This document shows, in pieces, positions 51,184 to 60,125 of a DNA stretch of 64,000 nt. Made by a program: the position numbers and the translations under genes. The stretch is taken from contig DVFW01000014.1 in NCBI GenBank assembly GCA_018713055.1, forward strand, positions 1 through 64,000, read 5' to 3'. Each line of letters opens with the position of its first letter. The stretch's first letter is position 1. Source of the stretch: Scatavimonas merdigallinarum. GTDB lineage: Bacteria; Bacillota; Clostridia; Oscillospirales; Acutalibacteraceae. The notes under the pieces are model-generated. The model saw nothing but the letters and a program-made list of their open reading frames with translations, did no database searches and was not told the origin of the DNA.

Positions 51184-51753
51184 GTGAAAAACGTGTTGAT
51201 TGTATCCAAATCGCAACAGAGTATAGCGCCTTTGTCCGGCCTGCTGCAGGAAAGAGGCTACATGGATATAGAAGCGGTTTTTTCTGTGCAAAAGGCGGAG
51301 TGTCTTGCCGAAAGCCATCCGTTTGATTTGGTTATTATCAACACCCCGGTTGTAGATGGAACGGGGATAGAGCTTTCTTTTTATATGGCAGACAACACGC
51401 GTGCGGGTGTTTTGCTTTTAATACGTGAGGATGCAATCGAGACGCGCAGAGAAAAAATAGAAAATCATGGTATTTTTATTATACCAAAGCCAATCAGCCG
51501 CAGGTATTTTTGCCAGGCCGTTAAAATGTGGGAGGTTTCTAAACGCAGGCTGACGAGGCTTGAGCGGGAAAATATGGAGCTCAAAAGCAAGGTTGAGGAA
51601 ATTAAAATTATCCACAGGGCAAAATGTGTTTTGATGCAGTGCCTTTCCATGAGCGAATCGCAAGCGCATAGCTATCTTGAAAAACAGGCGATGGATATGC
51701 GTCAGAGTAAGATTAAAGTAGCAGAGCAGGTGCTTAACACATATGAAAATTAA
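51184..51753 (+). CDS. ANTAR-domain regulator with altered receiver
   Basis: 189 aa. The receiver fold (about 1-120) lacks the usual phosphate-accepting Asp: the strand ends IINTPVVDG where VVD/IVDxxMP is expected. The C-terminal ANTAR domain (about 130-186) has the hallmark KCVLMQCLSMSESQAHSYLEK-type helix set that binds dual hexaloop RNA to prevent termination. It lies just ahead of carA, so it may control pyrimidine or glutamine-linked genes. GTG 51184 is chosen over ATG 51169 because of the promoter. Confidence 0.85.
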   Translation: MKNVLIVSKSQQSIAPLSGLLQERGYMDIEAVFSVQKAECLAESHPFDLVIINTPVVDGTGIELSFYMADNTRAGVLLLIREDAIETRREKIENHGIFIIPKPISRRYFCQAVKMWEVSKRRLTRLERENMELKSKVEEIKIIHRAKCVLMQCLSMSESQAHSYLEKQAMDMRQSKIKVAEQVLNTYEN

Positions 51754-51861
51754 GCGGCGTTCAAACGTTTGTACAAAGACGGCATTATAAGCCAAAACGG
51801 TATATTTAAGGACAGCGGCCGGCGTCCAGAGCAGTACCAGGAAAGGGATGGATAGAAAATT

Positions 51862-52947
51862 ATGAGCAAAACGGCATACTTAATTTTGGAAAACGGCAAG
51901 GTGTTTGAAGGAAAAAGCTTTGGCGCTGAAAAGGAAGTAACGGGGGAGCTTGTCTTTACAACGGCGATGACGGGCTACCTGGAAACACTCACCGACCCCA
52001 GTTATTATGGGCAGGTGGTTATGCAGACGTTCCCTTTAATTGGAAATTACGGGGTTATTCCCTCCGATTTTGAAAGCGCACAGCCAGCGCTTCGGGCATA
52101 TATTGTAAGAAATAGGTGTCAAGAACCTTCTAACTTTCGTTGCGAGGGTACTCTTGACACCTTTTTAAAAGCGTGCGGGATTCCGGGCATGTACGCCCTG
52201 GACACCAGAGCGCTTACGAGGATTGTACGCGAATACGGCGTTATGAACTGCAAGCTGGTGTATTCGCTTGCAAATAAGGAGCAGGATTTAAAGGAGATTG
52301 CATCTTACAGGGTAACGGATGCGGTCCGGTCTGTAACGAAAAACGAACAGAAGCGTTTTTGCGCACAGCAACCGCGGTATAACGTTGTACTGTGGGATTT
52401 TGGCGCAAAGGATAATATCCGCCGCGAGCTTATGAAAAGGGGTTGTAATGTTACGGTTGTGCCCGCTTATACCACGGCGCAGCATATTATGGACTTGCAT
52501 CCCGACGGAATTATGCTTTCCAACGGCCCCGGAAACCCTGTGGATAACGGCGCGGTGATTGAGCAGCTCAGGATTTTATGCCAAGAAAAGATTCCTACCT
52601 TTGGCATTTGTCTGGGACACCAGCTTCTTGCGCTTTCGCAGGGAGCCAAAACAGAAAAACTGAAATACGGCCACCGCGGCGCTAACCAGCCTGCAACGGA
52701 TACACAGACAGGCCGGGTATATATTACAAGCCAAAACCACGGGTATGCGGTTGTAGGGGAAAGCCTGCCCGCAAGTGCAAGGGAAAGCTACAAAAATGCA
52801 AACGATGGCACATGCGAAGGCGTGGAATATTTGGACATGCCTGCATTTTCTGTGCAGTTCCATCCGGAAGCCTGCGGCGGCCCGCTGGACACGGGTTTTC
52901 TGTTTGACAGATTTCTCTCTATGATGGACGAAAAAAATAGACAGTAG
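51862..52947 (+). CDS. carA: Carbamoyl-phosphate synthase small subunit
   Basis: 361 aa. It carries the N-terminal CPSase domain (VFEGKSFGAEKEVTGELVF) and the class I glutamine amidotransferase (NGPGNPVDNG, then the nucleophile elbow FGICLGHQLLALS, and HPEACGGPLD). It takes ammonia from glutamine for carbamoyl phosphate, feeding arginine and pyrimidine synthesis. AAAGGGATGG lies before ATG 51862. A 17-bp hairpin followed by T5 lies inside this gene at 52114-52166. carB follows 62 nt downstream. Confidence 0.97.
   Translation: MSKTAYLILENGKVFEGKSFGAEKEVTGELVFTTAMTGYLETLTDPSYYGQVVMQTFPLIGNYGVIPSDFESAQPALRAYIVRNRCQEPSNFRCEGTLDTFLKACGIPGMYALDTRALTRIVREYGVMNCKLVYSLANKEQDLKEIASYRVTDAVRSVTKNEQKRFCAQQPRYNVVLWDFGAKDNIRRELMKRGCNVTVVPAYTTAQHIMDLHPDGIMLSNGPGNPVDNGAVIEQLRILCQEKIPTFGICLGHQLLALSQGAKTEKLKYGHRGANQPATDTQTGRVYITSQNHGYAVVGESLPASARESYKNANDGTCEGVEYLDMPAFSVQFHPEACGGPLDTGFLFDRFLSMMDEKNRQ
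52114..52166 (+). repeat. Terminator-like hairpin within carA
   Basis: AGGTGTCAAGA (52114-52124) pairs with TCTTGACACCT (52152-52162), and inside it ACCTTC (52125-52130) pairs with GAGGGT (52144-52149) with a 2-nt bulge (52150-52151); T5 follows. The encoded residues (RCQEPSNFRCEGTLDTFLK) fit the normal CarA family, so the structure lies on functional coding sequence. Confidence 0.6.
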
Positions 52948-53009
52948 TATAGAGCCGGCTTACAGCGCCGCACAACGCAACCCCTGATATTGGAAAGGAT
53001 GAATAGAAT

Positions 53010-56000
53010 ATGCCGTTGAATCAAGACATAAAAAGAGTCATGGTGATTGGGTCTGGACCAATTGTGATTGGACAGGCTGCGGAATTTGACTATGCAGGCA
53101 CACAGGCCTGCAGAGCGCTTAAGGAGGAAGGGCTGGAGGTTATTTTGATCAATTCCAACCCTGCCACCATTATGACAGACAACGCTATGGCCGATAAAAT
53201 ATATATAGAGCCTCTTACGCTGGAAACCGTTAAGCGGATTATTGAAAAAGAAAAGCCAGACAGCCTGCTTTCCACTTTGGGGGGACAAACGGGGCTGACG
53301 CTTTCCATGCAACTTGCAAAGGAAGGTTTTTTAGAAAAGAACCATGTTCAACTTTTGGGAGCAAACCCTGTTACAATTGACAAGGCGGAAGATAGACAGC
53401 TGTTTAAAGATACAATGGAAGAGATCGGCCAGCCGGTTATACCCTCCCGTGTTGTAAACGATGTGGAAAGCGCCGTGCGTTTTGCGCAGGAGATCGGGTA
53501 TCCTTTGATTATCCGTCCGGCGTTTACTTTGGGCGGCACAGGCGGCGGGATCGTAGAAAACGAAGAAGAGTTGCGGGAGATTACGGCAAACGGCCTGGAG
53601 CTTTCGCCTATTACACAGGTGCTTGTAGAAAAATGTATTGCAGGTTGGAAAGAAATTGAATTTGAAGTTATGCGTGACGCAGCGGGTAATGTCATTACGG
53701 TCTGTTCCATGGAAAACTTTGACCCTGTAGGCGTACATACGGGCGACAGCATTGTAATTGCGCCGGCAGTCACGCTGGCCGACAAAGAGTACCAGATGCT
53801 CAGAAGCGCATCTTTGGATATTATTTCTGCGCTTGGCGTAGAGGGCGGTTGCAACTGCCAATTTGCACTGAACCCGGAAACGTTTGATTATGCGGTAATC
53901 GAAGTGAATCCCAGGGTTTCGCGTTCGTCGGCACTTGCCTCTAAGGCAACCGGCTACCCAATTGCAAAAGTGGCGGCAAAGATTGCCATTGGCTATACGC
54001 TCAGCGAGATCAGGAATGCCGTAACGGGTTCGACCTATGCCTGCTTTGAGCCCGCGCTCGATTATGTAGTTGTCAAGCTGCCCAAATGGCCGTTTGACAA
54101 ATTTGTATATGCAAAGCGTCAGCTTGGCACGCAGATGAAGGCGACCGGCGAAGTTATGGCGATTGCGCCTACGTTTGAACAGGCAATCATGAAGGCGGTG
54201 CGCGGTGCTGAAATTTCGTTGGATACGCTTAACAGCGAAAAGTTTGCAAATATGTCTGTGGATACGCTCAGAAACAGGCTGAAGGTTTGTGACGACGAAC
54301 GACTCTTCTGCATTTACCAGGCGTTGAAAAAAGGCATAACGGTAGACGAAATCCATGCTGTCACCATGGTGGACGAATGGTTTTTGCATAAGCTTTCCAA
54401 ATTGGCGGCAATGGAAGAGGCGCTGCGACAGGGCCCGCTTACGCGGGAATTGTATGGTAAGGCAAAACATATGGGTTTTTTGGATAAAGTTGTCAGCCGT
54501 TTAAGCGGCTGCGAAATTGAAACCCCCATGCTGCCCGTATATAAAATGGTAGATACCTGCGCGGCCGAGTTTGCGGCGGAAACCCCCTATTTTTACTCTA
54601 CTTTTGACAGTGAAAATGAGGCGCGCGAATTTATAGATGAAAGGGATACAGGGAAAAAGACCATTATCGTGTTTGGCTCCGGCCCGATCCGGATTGGCCA
54701 GGGGATAGAATTTGACTATGCTTCTGTCCATTGTGTATGGGCGCTGAAGAAGGCGGGCTACGAGGTAGTGATTGTCAACAATAATCCCGAAACCGTTTCC
54801 ACCGATTTTGATACGGCTGACAGGCTGTATTTTGAACCGCTGACAAACGAGGATGTTATGGGAATTATCCATACAGAAAAGCCCTACGGCGTGGTTGTGG
54901 CGTTTGGCGGACAGACAGCGATCAAGCTGACAAAGTTTTTAAGTAAGCAGGGTGTAAATATTTTGGGGACTTCTGCCGACAGCATTGATATGGCGGAAGA
55001 CAGGGAGCGTTTTGACGAACTGCTGGAAAGGCATAAAATTAAACGGCCACAGGGCGTGACTGTTATGACGACGGAAGAAGCGCTTGACGTAGCCGGAAGG
55101 ATTGGCTATCCTGTACTGATGCGTCCTTCCTATGTGTTGGGCGGACAGAATATGATTATCGCCTTTAATGAGGATGATATTGTCGAATATATGTCGATTA
55201 TTCTTTCGCAAAACATTGAAAATCCTATTTTGATTGACAAATACCTGATGGGAACGGAAATAGAGGTCGACGCCATATGTGACGGGGAAGAGATTCTGAT
55301 TCCCGGAATTATGGAACATGTGGAACGCGCGGGCGTGCATTCCGGTGATTCGATCGCTGTATACCCGGCATGGAATATCAACGATGAAATGACAGAGAAG
55401 ATTGTGCATTCCTCCAGAGATTTGGCGCTTTCTTTGGAAACCAGAGGGCTTGTCAATATTCAATATTTAATCTATAAAAACGATCTGTACGTCATTGAGG
55501 TCAATCCGCGTTCTTCCAGAACAATTCCCTATATCAGCAAAGTAACAGGCGTTCCAATGGTGGACCTTGCAACAAGGGCCATGTTGGGCGAAAAACTTAA
55601 AGATATGGGCTACGGCACGGGGCTTTATAGAAAATCACCTTATGTTGCCGTAAAAGTTCCGGTATTTTCTTTTGAAAAGCTCATTAATGTGGACAACCAC
55701 CTGGGACCTGAAATGAAGTCCACAGGGGAAGTGCTTGGTATTGCCGGAACATTGGAGGAAGCGCTGTACAAAGGTCTGACCGGCGCAGGCTATAAAATGA
55801 CCAAGTCCGGCGGGGTTCTGATTACGGTACGCAACAGCGATAAAGGAGAAATTGGCGATACTGCTAAAAAATATGCAGAACTGGGTTTTGCTATTTATGC
55901 TACAAAAGGTACGGCGGAGGTTTTAAAAGAATACGGTATAGAAGCCGTAGTCGTCAATAAAATTCATGAATCCAGAGACAATACCCTGACACTGATCGAA

Positions 56001-57056
56001 AGCGGGAAAATCAGCTATGTAATTTCCACCTCCTCCAAAGGGCGTATCCCAACGCGCGACAGCGTAAAAATCCGTCGTAAGACCGTAGAGCGTAATATTC
56101 CATGCCTTACCTCCATTGATACCGCCAACGCGCTTGCCGGCTGTTTGAAGAGCCGGTACACGCCGCACAATACAGAGCTGGTGGATATCAATCATATGAG
56201 GAGTGAAAAAATGCAATACGAATTTACAAAAATGCATGGCTGCGGCAACGACTATATCTATTTTAATTGCTTTCACCAAAAGATTAACAACCCGGAGGGT
56301 TTAAGCGTGCGGCTTTCCGACCGGCGTTACGGTATAGGCGGCGACGGCGTGATTTTGATTTGCCCGTCAGAGGTTGCGGACGCAAAGATGCGTATGTTTA
56401 ATTTGGATGGCTCAGAGGGGAAAATGTGCGGTAACGGTGTGCGCTGCATTGGGAAATATTTGTATGACCATGATATGGTTGACCAGAATAAAGACACGGT
56501 GACAATTGAAACGTTAAGTGGAATTAAAACGCTGAAAGTTTATAAACAGGACGGAGAGGTCAGGCGGCTGCGTGTAGACATGGGAAAAGCGGAGCTTGAC
56601 CCTGCAAGGATCCCCGTTGCCATGGACCGGAAAGCGGTGATCAGCGAACCTGTGACGATTGGCGGCAAGGATTATCATATTACCTGTGTGTCCATGGGTA
56701 ATCCGCACTGTGTGGTTTTTGTGAACAACGTGGATTCGCTGGATATTGAAAGCATTGGTCCGCAATTTGAATTTGATCCGCTTTTCCCGGAGCGTGTCAA
56801 TACGGAATTTGTAAAAGTGCTTGACCGCCATACCATCCGTATGCGCGTATGGGAACGCGGAAGCGGTGAAACGTGGGCTTGTGGTACCGGCGCGTGCGCC
56901 GCGGCTGTGGCGGCTGTGGAAAATGGCTTTTGCCCCAAAGACGAAGATATTACCATTAAGCTCAAAGGCGGAGATCTGGTGATCCGCTATACAGGTGAAA
57001 CGGTCTATATGACAGGCGAGGCAGAACGTATTTTTGAAGGTACCATCGTTTTATAA
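53010..57056 (+). CDS. carB-dapF: CarB-DapF fusion: carbamoyl-phosphate synthase large subunit plus diaminopimelate epimerase
   Basis: 1348 aa. Residues 1-1067 are full CarB: two ATP-grasp/carboxyphosphate halves (GSGPIVIGQAAEFDYAGTQ and GSGPIRIGQGIEFDYASVH) and the C-terminal MGS allosteric domain (about 930-1067). Residues 1068-1348 are full DapF: FTKMHGCGNDYIYF, the acid/base Cys in GSEGKMCGNGVRC and SGETWACGTGACA. No stop separates them. An internal ATG 56211 has a good GAGGAG at 56198-56203 (7-nt spacing) and gives a normal 281-aa DapF, so both fused and free epimerase may be made. A stop exists only in the +1 frame (56197-56199), so a single indel could have made the fusion. Confidence 0.93.
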   Translation: MPLNQDIKRVMVIGSGPIVIGQAAEFDYAGTQACRALKEEGLEVILINSNPATIMTDNAMADKIYIEPLTLETVKRIIEKEKPDSLLSTLGGQTGLTLSMQLAKEGFLEKNHVQLLGANPVTIDKAEDRQLFKDTMEEIGQPVIPSRVVNDVESAVRFAQEIGYPLIIRPAFTLGGTGGGIVENEEELREITANGLELSPITQVLVEKCIAGWKEIEFEVMRDAAGNVITVCSMENFDPVGVHTGDSIVIAPAVTLADKEYQMLRSASLDIISALGVEGGCNCQFALNPETFDYAVIEVNPRVSRSSALASKATGYPIAKVAAKIAIGYTLSEIRNAVTGSTYACFEPALDYVVVKLPKWPFDKFVYAKRQLGTQMKATGEVMAIAPTFEQAIMKAVRGAEISLDTLNSEKFANMSVDTLRNRLKVCDDERLFCIYQALKKGITVDEIHAVTMVDEWFLHKLSKLAAMEEALRQGPLTRELYGKAKHMGFLDKVVSRLSGCEIETPMLPVYKMVDTCAAEFAAETPYFYSTFDSENEAREFIDERDTGKKTIIVFGSGPIRIGQGIEFDYASVHCVWALKKAGYEVVIVNNNPETVSTDFDTADRLYFEPLTNEDVMGIIHTEKPYGVVVAFGGQTAIKLTKFLSKQGVNILGTSADSIDMAEDRERFDELLERHKIKRPQGVTVMTTEEALDVAGRIGYPVLMRPSYVLGGQNMIIAFNEDDIVEYMSIILSQNIENPILIDKYLMGTEIEVDAICDGEEILIPGIMEHVERAGVHSGDSIAVYPAWNINDEMTEKIVHSSRDLALSLETRGLVNIQYLIYKNDLYVIEVNPRSSRTIPYISKVTGVPMVDLATRAMLGEKLKDMGYGTGLYRKSPYVAVKVPVFSFEKLINVDNHLGPEMKSTGEVLGIAGTLEEALYKGLTGAGYKMTKSGGVLITVRNSDKGEIGDTAKKYAELGFAIYATKGTAEVLKEYGIEAVVVNKIHESRDNTLTLIESGKISYVISTSSKGRIPTRDSVKIRRKTVERNIPCLTSIDTANALAGCLKSRYTPHNTELVDINHMRSEKMQYEFTKMHGCGNDYIYFNCFHQKINNPEGLSVRLSDRRYGIGGDGVILICPSEVADAKMRMFNLDGSEGKMCGNGVRCIGKYLYDHDMVDQNKDTVTIETLSGIKTLKVYKQDGEVRRLRVDMGKAELDPARIPVAMDRKAVISEPVTIGGKDYHITCVSMGNPHCVVFVNNVDSLDIESIGPQFEFDPLFPERVNTEFVKVLDRHTIRMRVWERGSGETWACGTGACAAAVAAVENGFCPKDEDITIKLKGGDLVIRYTGETVYMTGEAERIFEGTIVL

Positions 57057-57110
57057 TCACGAAAGCAAACGGGCGGAAAAATCTGACTGTGCGTTAAGAA
57101 AAAGGGGCGG

Positions 57111-57149
57111 CGCAGGGGCGACGACAGAGGTTGCCCCTTGGCGTTTTTG
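57111..57149 (+). terminator. Possible attenuator hairpin before pyrG
   Basis: CGC-GGGGC (57111-57113 and 57115-57119) pairs with GCCCC (57133-57137) and GCG (57141-57143), followed by TTTTTGT. In Bacillus pyrG is regulated by an attenuator of this place and type; the CTP-sensing G-run start is not shown here. Confidence 0.5.
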
Positions 57150-57170
57150 TTAAGGGAAAGGACGAAAAAA

Positions 57171-58784
57171 ATGGCTAAATATATTTTTGTAACGGGCGGC
57201 GTTGTTTCTGGCTTGGGCAAAGGCATTACAGCGGCTTCTCTGGGCAGGCTGCTGAAGGCAAAGGGCTTGAAAATTGCAGCGCAGAAGCTGGATCCGTACA
57301 TTAATGTGGATCCAGGCACCATGAGCCCTTACCAGCATGGAGAGGTCTACGTTACGGAAGATGGTGCGGAAACAGACCTGGACCTGGGGCATTACGAGCG
57401 GTTTATCGACGAAAACCTCAATAAATTTTCCAATCTTACGACGGGAAAAGTGTATTCTAATGTTTTGGATAAGGAAAGAAAAGGCGAATATTTGGGGCAA
57501 ACCGTGCAGGTGATCCCGCATATTACCAATGAAATTAAGAATTTCATTTATAATGTGGGGAAAAAGTCAAACGCGGACGTAGTCATTACGGAGATCGGCG
57601 GTACAGTCGGAGATATCGAAAGCCAGCCGTTTTTAGAGGCGATCCGCCAGGTATCGCTGGAGGTAGGGCCGGACAATTGTATTTTTATACACGTTACGCT
57701 TGTGCCATATTTAAAAAGCTCCGGCGAGCATAAGTCGAAACCCACGCAGCACAGTGTAAAAGAACTGCGTTCACTTGGAATTAATCCGGATATTATTGTG
57801 CTGCGCTGCGACGAACCGATTGACGAAGGCATTTTCAAAAAAATTGCGTTGTTCTGCAATGTAAAACCGGACTGCGTGATCGAAAATATTACGCTTCCCG
57901 TGTTGTATCAGGCACCCCTGATGCTGGAAAAAAACCATTTTTCCGATATTGTATGCAGGGAACTACATCTGGAATGTAAGGAAGGTGATATGCGCGAATG
58001 GCTGGAAATGCTCAAACGCATAGAGTCCAGAAACAAGGATGTAAGAATTGCGCTTGTAGGTAAGTATGTGCAGTTGCACGACGCCTACCTTTCTGTTGCA
58101 GAGGCGTTACACCATGCGGGTTATGAAAACGCCGCGCATGTGCATATAGTATGGGTGGACGCAGAGCTTGTGACAGAATATACCGTAGAAGAACTTTTAG
58201 GCGATTGCCACGGGATATTGGTTCCCGGAGGCTTTGGCGACAGAGGGATTGAAGGAAAGATCACGGCTGCAAGGTACGCAAGGGAAAATAACGTGCCATA
58301 TCTTGGCATCTGCCTTGGCATGCAGACGGCTGTCATAGAATTTGCAAGAAACGTATTGGGGCTGGAAGATGCAAACTCCGGGGAATTTGCACCCAATTCG
58401 GAGAACAGGGTAATCGACCTTATGCCCGACCAGCTGGGCGTTGTTTCCAAAGGCGGCACCATGCGCCTGGGCGCGTATCCCTGCAAGATCAAAGAGAAAA
58501 CCAATATGGCGCGCGCGTATGGAAAAAGCGAAATTGCCGAACGGCACCGCCACCGTTATGAATTTAATAACGAATACAGGGAAGCGTATGAGAAAAACGG
58601 TATGGTTGTTACCGGTACTTCCCCGAACGGGATGCTGGTGGAGGCAGTGGAAATTCCGGCCAACCGCTTTTATGTGGGTGTACAGTACCACCCCGAATTC
58701 AAAAGCCGTCCACAGGCGGCGCATCCGCTCTTCCGCGATTTTGTCAAGGCGTCTTTAGAGCATAAAAAAATAACAGAAAAATAA
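57171..58784 (+). CDS. pyrG: CTP synthase
   Basis: 537 aa. Ammonia ligase domain opens YIFVTGGVVSGLGKGITAASLG (residues 4-25), the ATP/UTP part includes QTVQVIPHITNEIK, and the GATase domain has LGICLGMQTAVIE and VQYHPEFKS. It makes CTP from UTP and glutamine, downstream of the carAB products. ATG 57171 is chosen over 57138 because AAGGACG precedes it and it matches the family start MAKYIF. Confidence 0.97.
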   Translation: MAKYIFVTGGVVSGLGKGITAASLGRLLKAKGLKIAAQKLDPYINVDPGTMSPYQHGEVYVTEDGAETDLDLGHYERFIDENLNKFSNLTTGKVYSNVLDKERKGEYLGQTVQVIPHITNEIKNFIYNVGKKSNADVVITEIGGTVGDIESQPFLEAIRQVSLEVGPDNCIFIHVTLVPYLKSSGEHKSKPTQHSVKELRSLGINPDIIVLRCDEPIDEGIFKKIALFCNVKPDCVIENITLPVLYQAPLMLEKNHFSDIVCRELHLECKEGDMREWLEMLKRIESRNKDVRIALVGKYVQLHDAYLSVAEALHHAGYENAAHVHIVWVDAELVTEYTVEELLGDCHGILVPGGFGDRGIEGKITAARYARENNVPYLGICLGMQTAVIEFARNVLGLEDANSGEFAPNSENRVIDLMPDQLGVVSKGGTMRLGAYPCKIKEKTNMARAYGKSEIAERHRHRYEFNNEYREAYEKNGMVVTGTSPNGMLVEAVEIPANRFYVGVQYHPEFKSRPQAAHPLFRDFVKASLEHKKITEK

Positions 58785-58818
58785 AGCGTGAAACGCACGT
58801 CTGGAAAGGAAAAAGCGT

Positions 58819-59997
58819 ATGAAAATAAACCAAAATTTTGACCGTATGGTTCCCAGCTACCTTTTTGCAGAGATTGCAAAAAGAGTTGAAGCATTTGCAG
58901 CGGCTAACCCCGATAAAAAGCTGATCCGCCTGGGAATAGGCGATGTAACGCTTCCGCTTGCGCCTGTTGTGGTGGAAGCAATGAAAAAGGGAGCGGAAGA
59001 TCTTGCCCATAAAGAAACATTTAAAGGGTATCCAGATTATGAGGGCTACGCTTTTTTACGGGAAGCAGTCGCCGGTTATTATAAAAGCCATGGAGTAGAA
59101 GTCGGCGCAGATGAAATTTTTATAAGCGACGGCGCAAAGAGCGATTGTGGAAATATTGGTGATATTTTTGACACGGACAACACTGTGCTGGTCACAGACC
59201 CCGTATACCCTGTGTATGTGGATTCTAACCTGATGGCTGGCAGGAAGATTTTATATGCCGATTCTACCTGGGAAAACGGATTTGCAGCTATGCCCGACAA
59301 AAATGTAAAGGCAGATATCATTTATCTTTGTTCGCCAAACAACCCAACGGGTTCGGTCTATACGAAAGAACAGCTGAAAGCATGGGTGGATTATGCGCTT
59401 GCAAACGACGCGGTCATATTATTTGACGCGGCATATGAAGCGTTTATCACGCAGGATGTACCCGGAAGCATTTTTGCGATAGAAGGTGCAAAAAGCTGCG
59501 CCATTGAATTTTGCTCGCTTTCCAAAACGGCTGGTTTTACCGGAACACGTTGCGGATATACGGTTATTCCCAAGGAGCTTACGCGCTGCGGGAAGAATCT
59601 GCACCAGCTGTGGTACCGCCGTCAGGCAACAAAGTTTAACGGCGTTTCCTGGCCCGTCCAGTGCGCGGCTGCCGCGGTATTTTCTGAAGAAGGACAAAAA
59701 CAAATACGGGAGAACATTGCCTATTATCAGGAAAATGCCCGTATTATTGCGGAGGCGCTCGACGAACTGGGGATTGCCTACACAGGGGGAAAGAACTCCC
59801 CGTATATCTGGCTGAAATGCCCAAATGAGATGGGATCTTGGGACTTTTTTGATTATTTGCTTGAGAAGGCGAATGTGGTCGGAACACCGGGTGCGGGCTT
59901 TGGAAAAAACGGCGAAGGGTTTTTCCGCCTGACTGCTTTTGGCGACAGAGAAAGTACGCTGGAAGCTGTAAAAAGAATTAAAAGCCTGCAGTATTAA
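58819..59997 (+). CDS. dapL: LL-diaminopimelate aminotransferase
   Basis: 392 aa PLP enzyme. The DapL start VPSYLFAEIAKRVEAF, IRLGIGDVTLP, the specific GYPDYEGYAFLREAVAGYY, CSPNNPTGSVY and the lysine region FCSLSKTAGFTGTRCGYT (Lys near 236) are present. It makes LL-DAP from tetrahydrodipicolinate in one step; the epimerase then makes meso-DAP for wall and lysine. It lies two genes after the carB-dapF fusion. Terminator at 60062-60090. Confidence 0.96.
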   Translation: MKINQNFDRMVPSYLFAEIAKRVEAFAAANPDKKLIRLGIGDVTLPLAPVVVEAMKKGAEDLAHKETFKGYPDYEGYAFLREAVAGYYKSHGVEVGADEIFISDGAKSDCGNIGDIFDTDNTVLVTDPVYPVYVDSNLMAGRKILYADSTWENGFAAMPDKNVKADIIYLCSPNNPTGSVYTKEQLKAWVDYALANDAVILFDAAYEAFITQDVPGSIFAIEGAKSCAIEFCSLSKTAGFTGTRCGYTVIPKELTRCGKNLHQLWYRRQATKFNGVSWPVQCAAAAVFSEEGQKQIRENIAYYQENARIIAEALDELGIAYTGGKNSPYIWLKCPNEMGSWDFFDYLLEKANVVGTPGAGFGKNGEGFFRLTAFGDRESTLEAVKRIKSLQY

Positions 59998-60061
59998 TGC
60001 ACTTGCTTTCTACAAGCTTTATTGCAGCAGAGGCAAGGTAAGAGGGCAAACAGAAAGAGGA

Positions 60062-60090
60062 AAAGGGCGGGAAAAAATATCCCGCCCTTT
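60062..60090 (+). terminator. Terminator of dapL
   Basis: AAAGGGCGGG pairs with CCCGCCCTTT, ending in TTT. Confidence 0.85.
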
Positions 60091-60125
60091 GTTCCATGGG
60101 CACATGAAAAGGAAAGAGGGACGTT

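Noticed and set aside
53331..54470. 379-codon minus-strand frame opposite carB
   Set aside because: Shadow of carB codon use; no start signal, and CarB is family-normal through this part.
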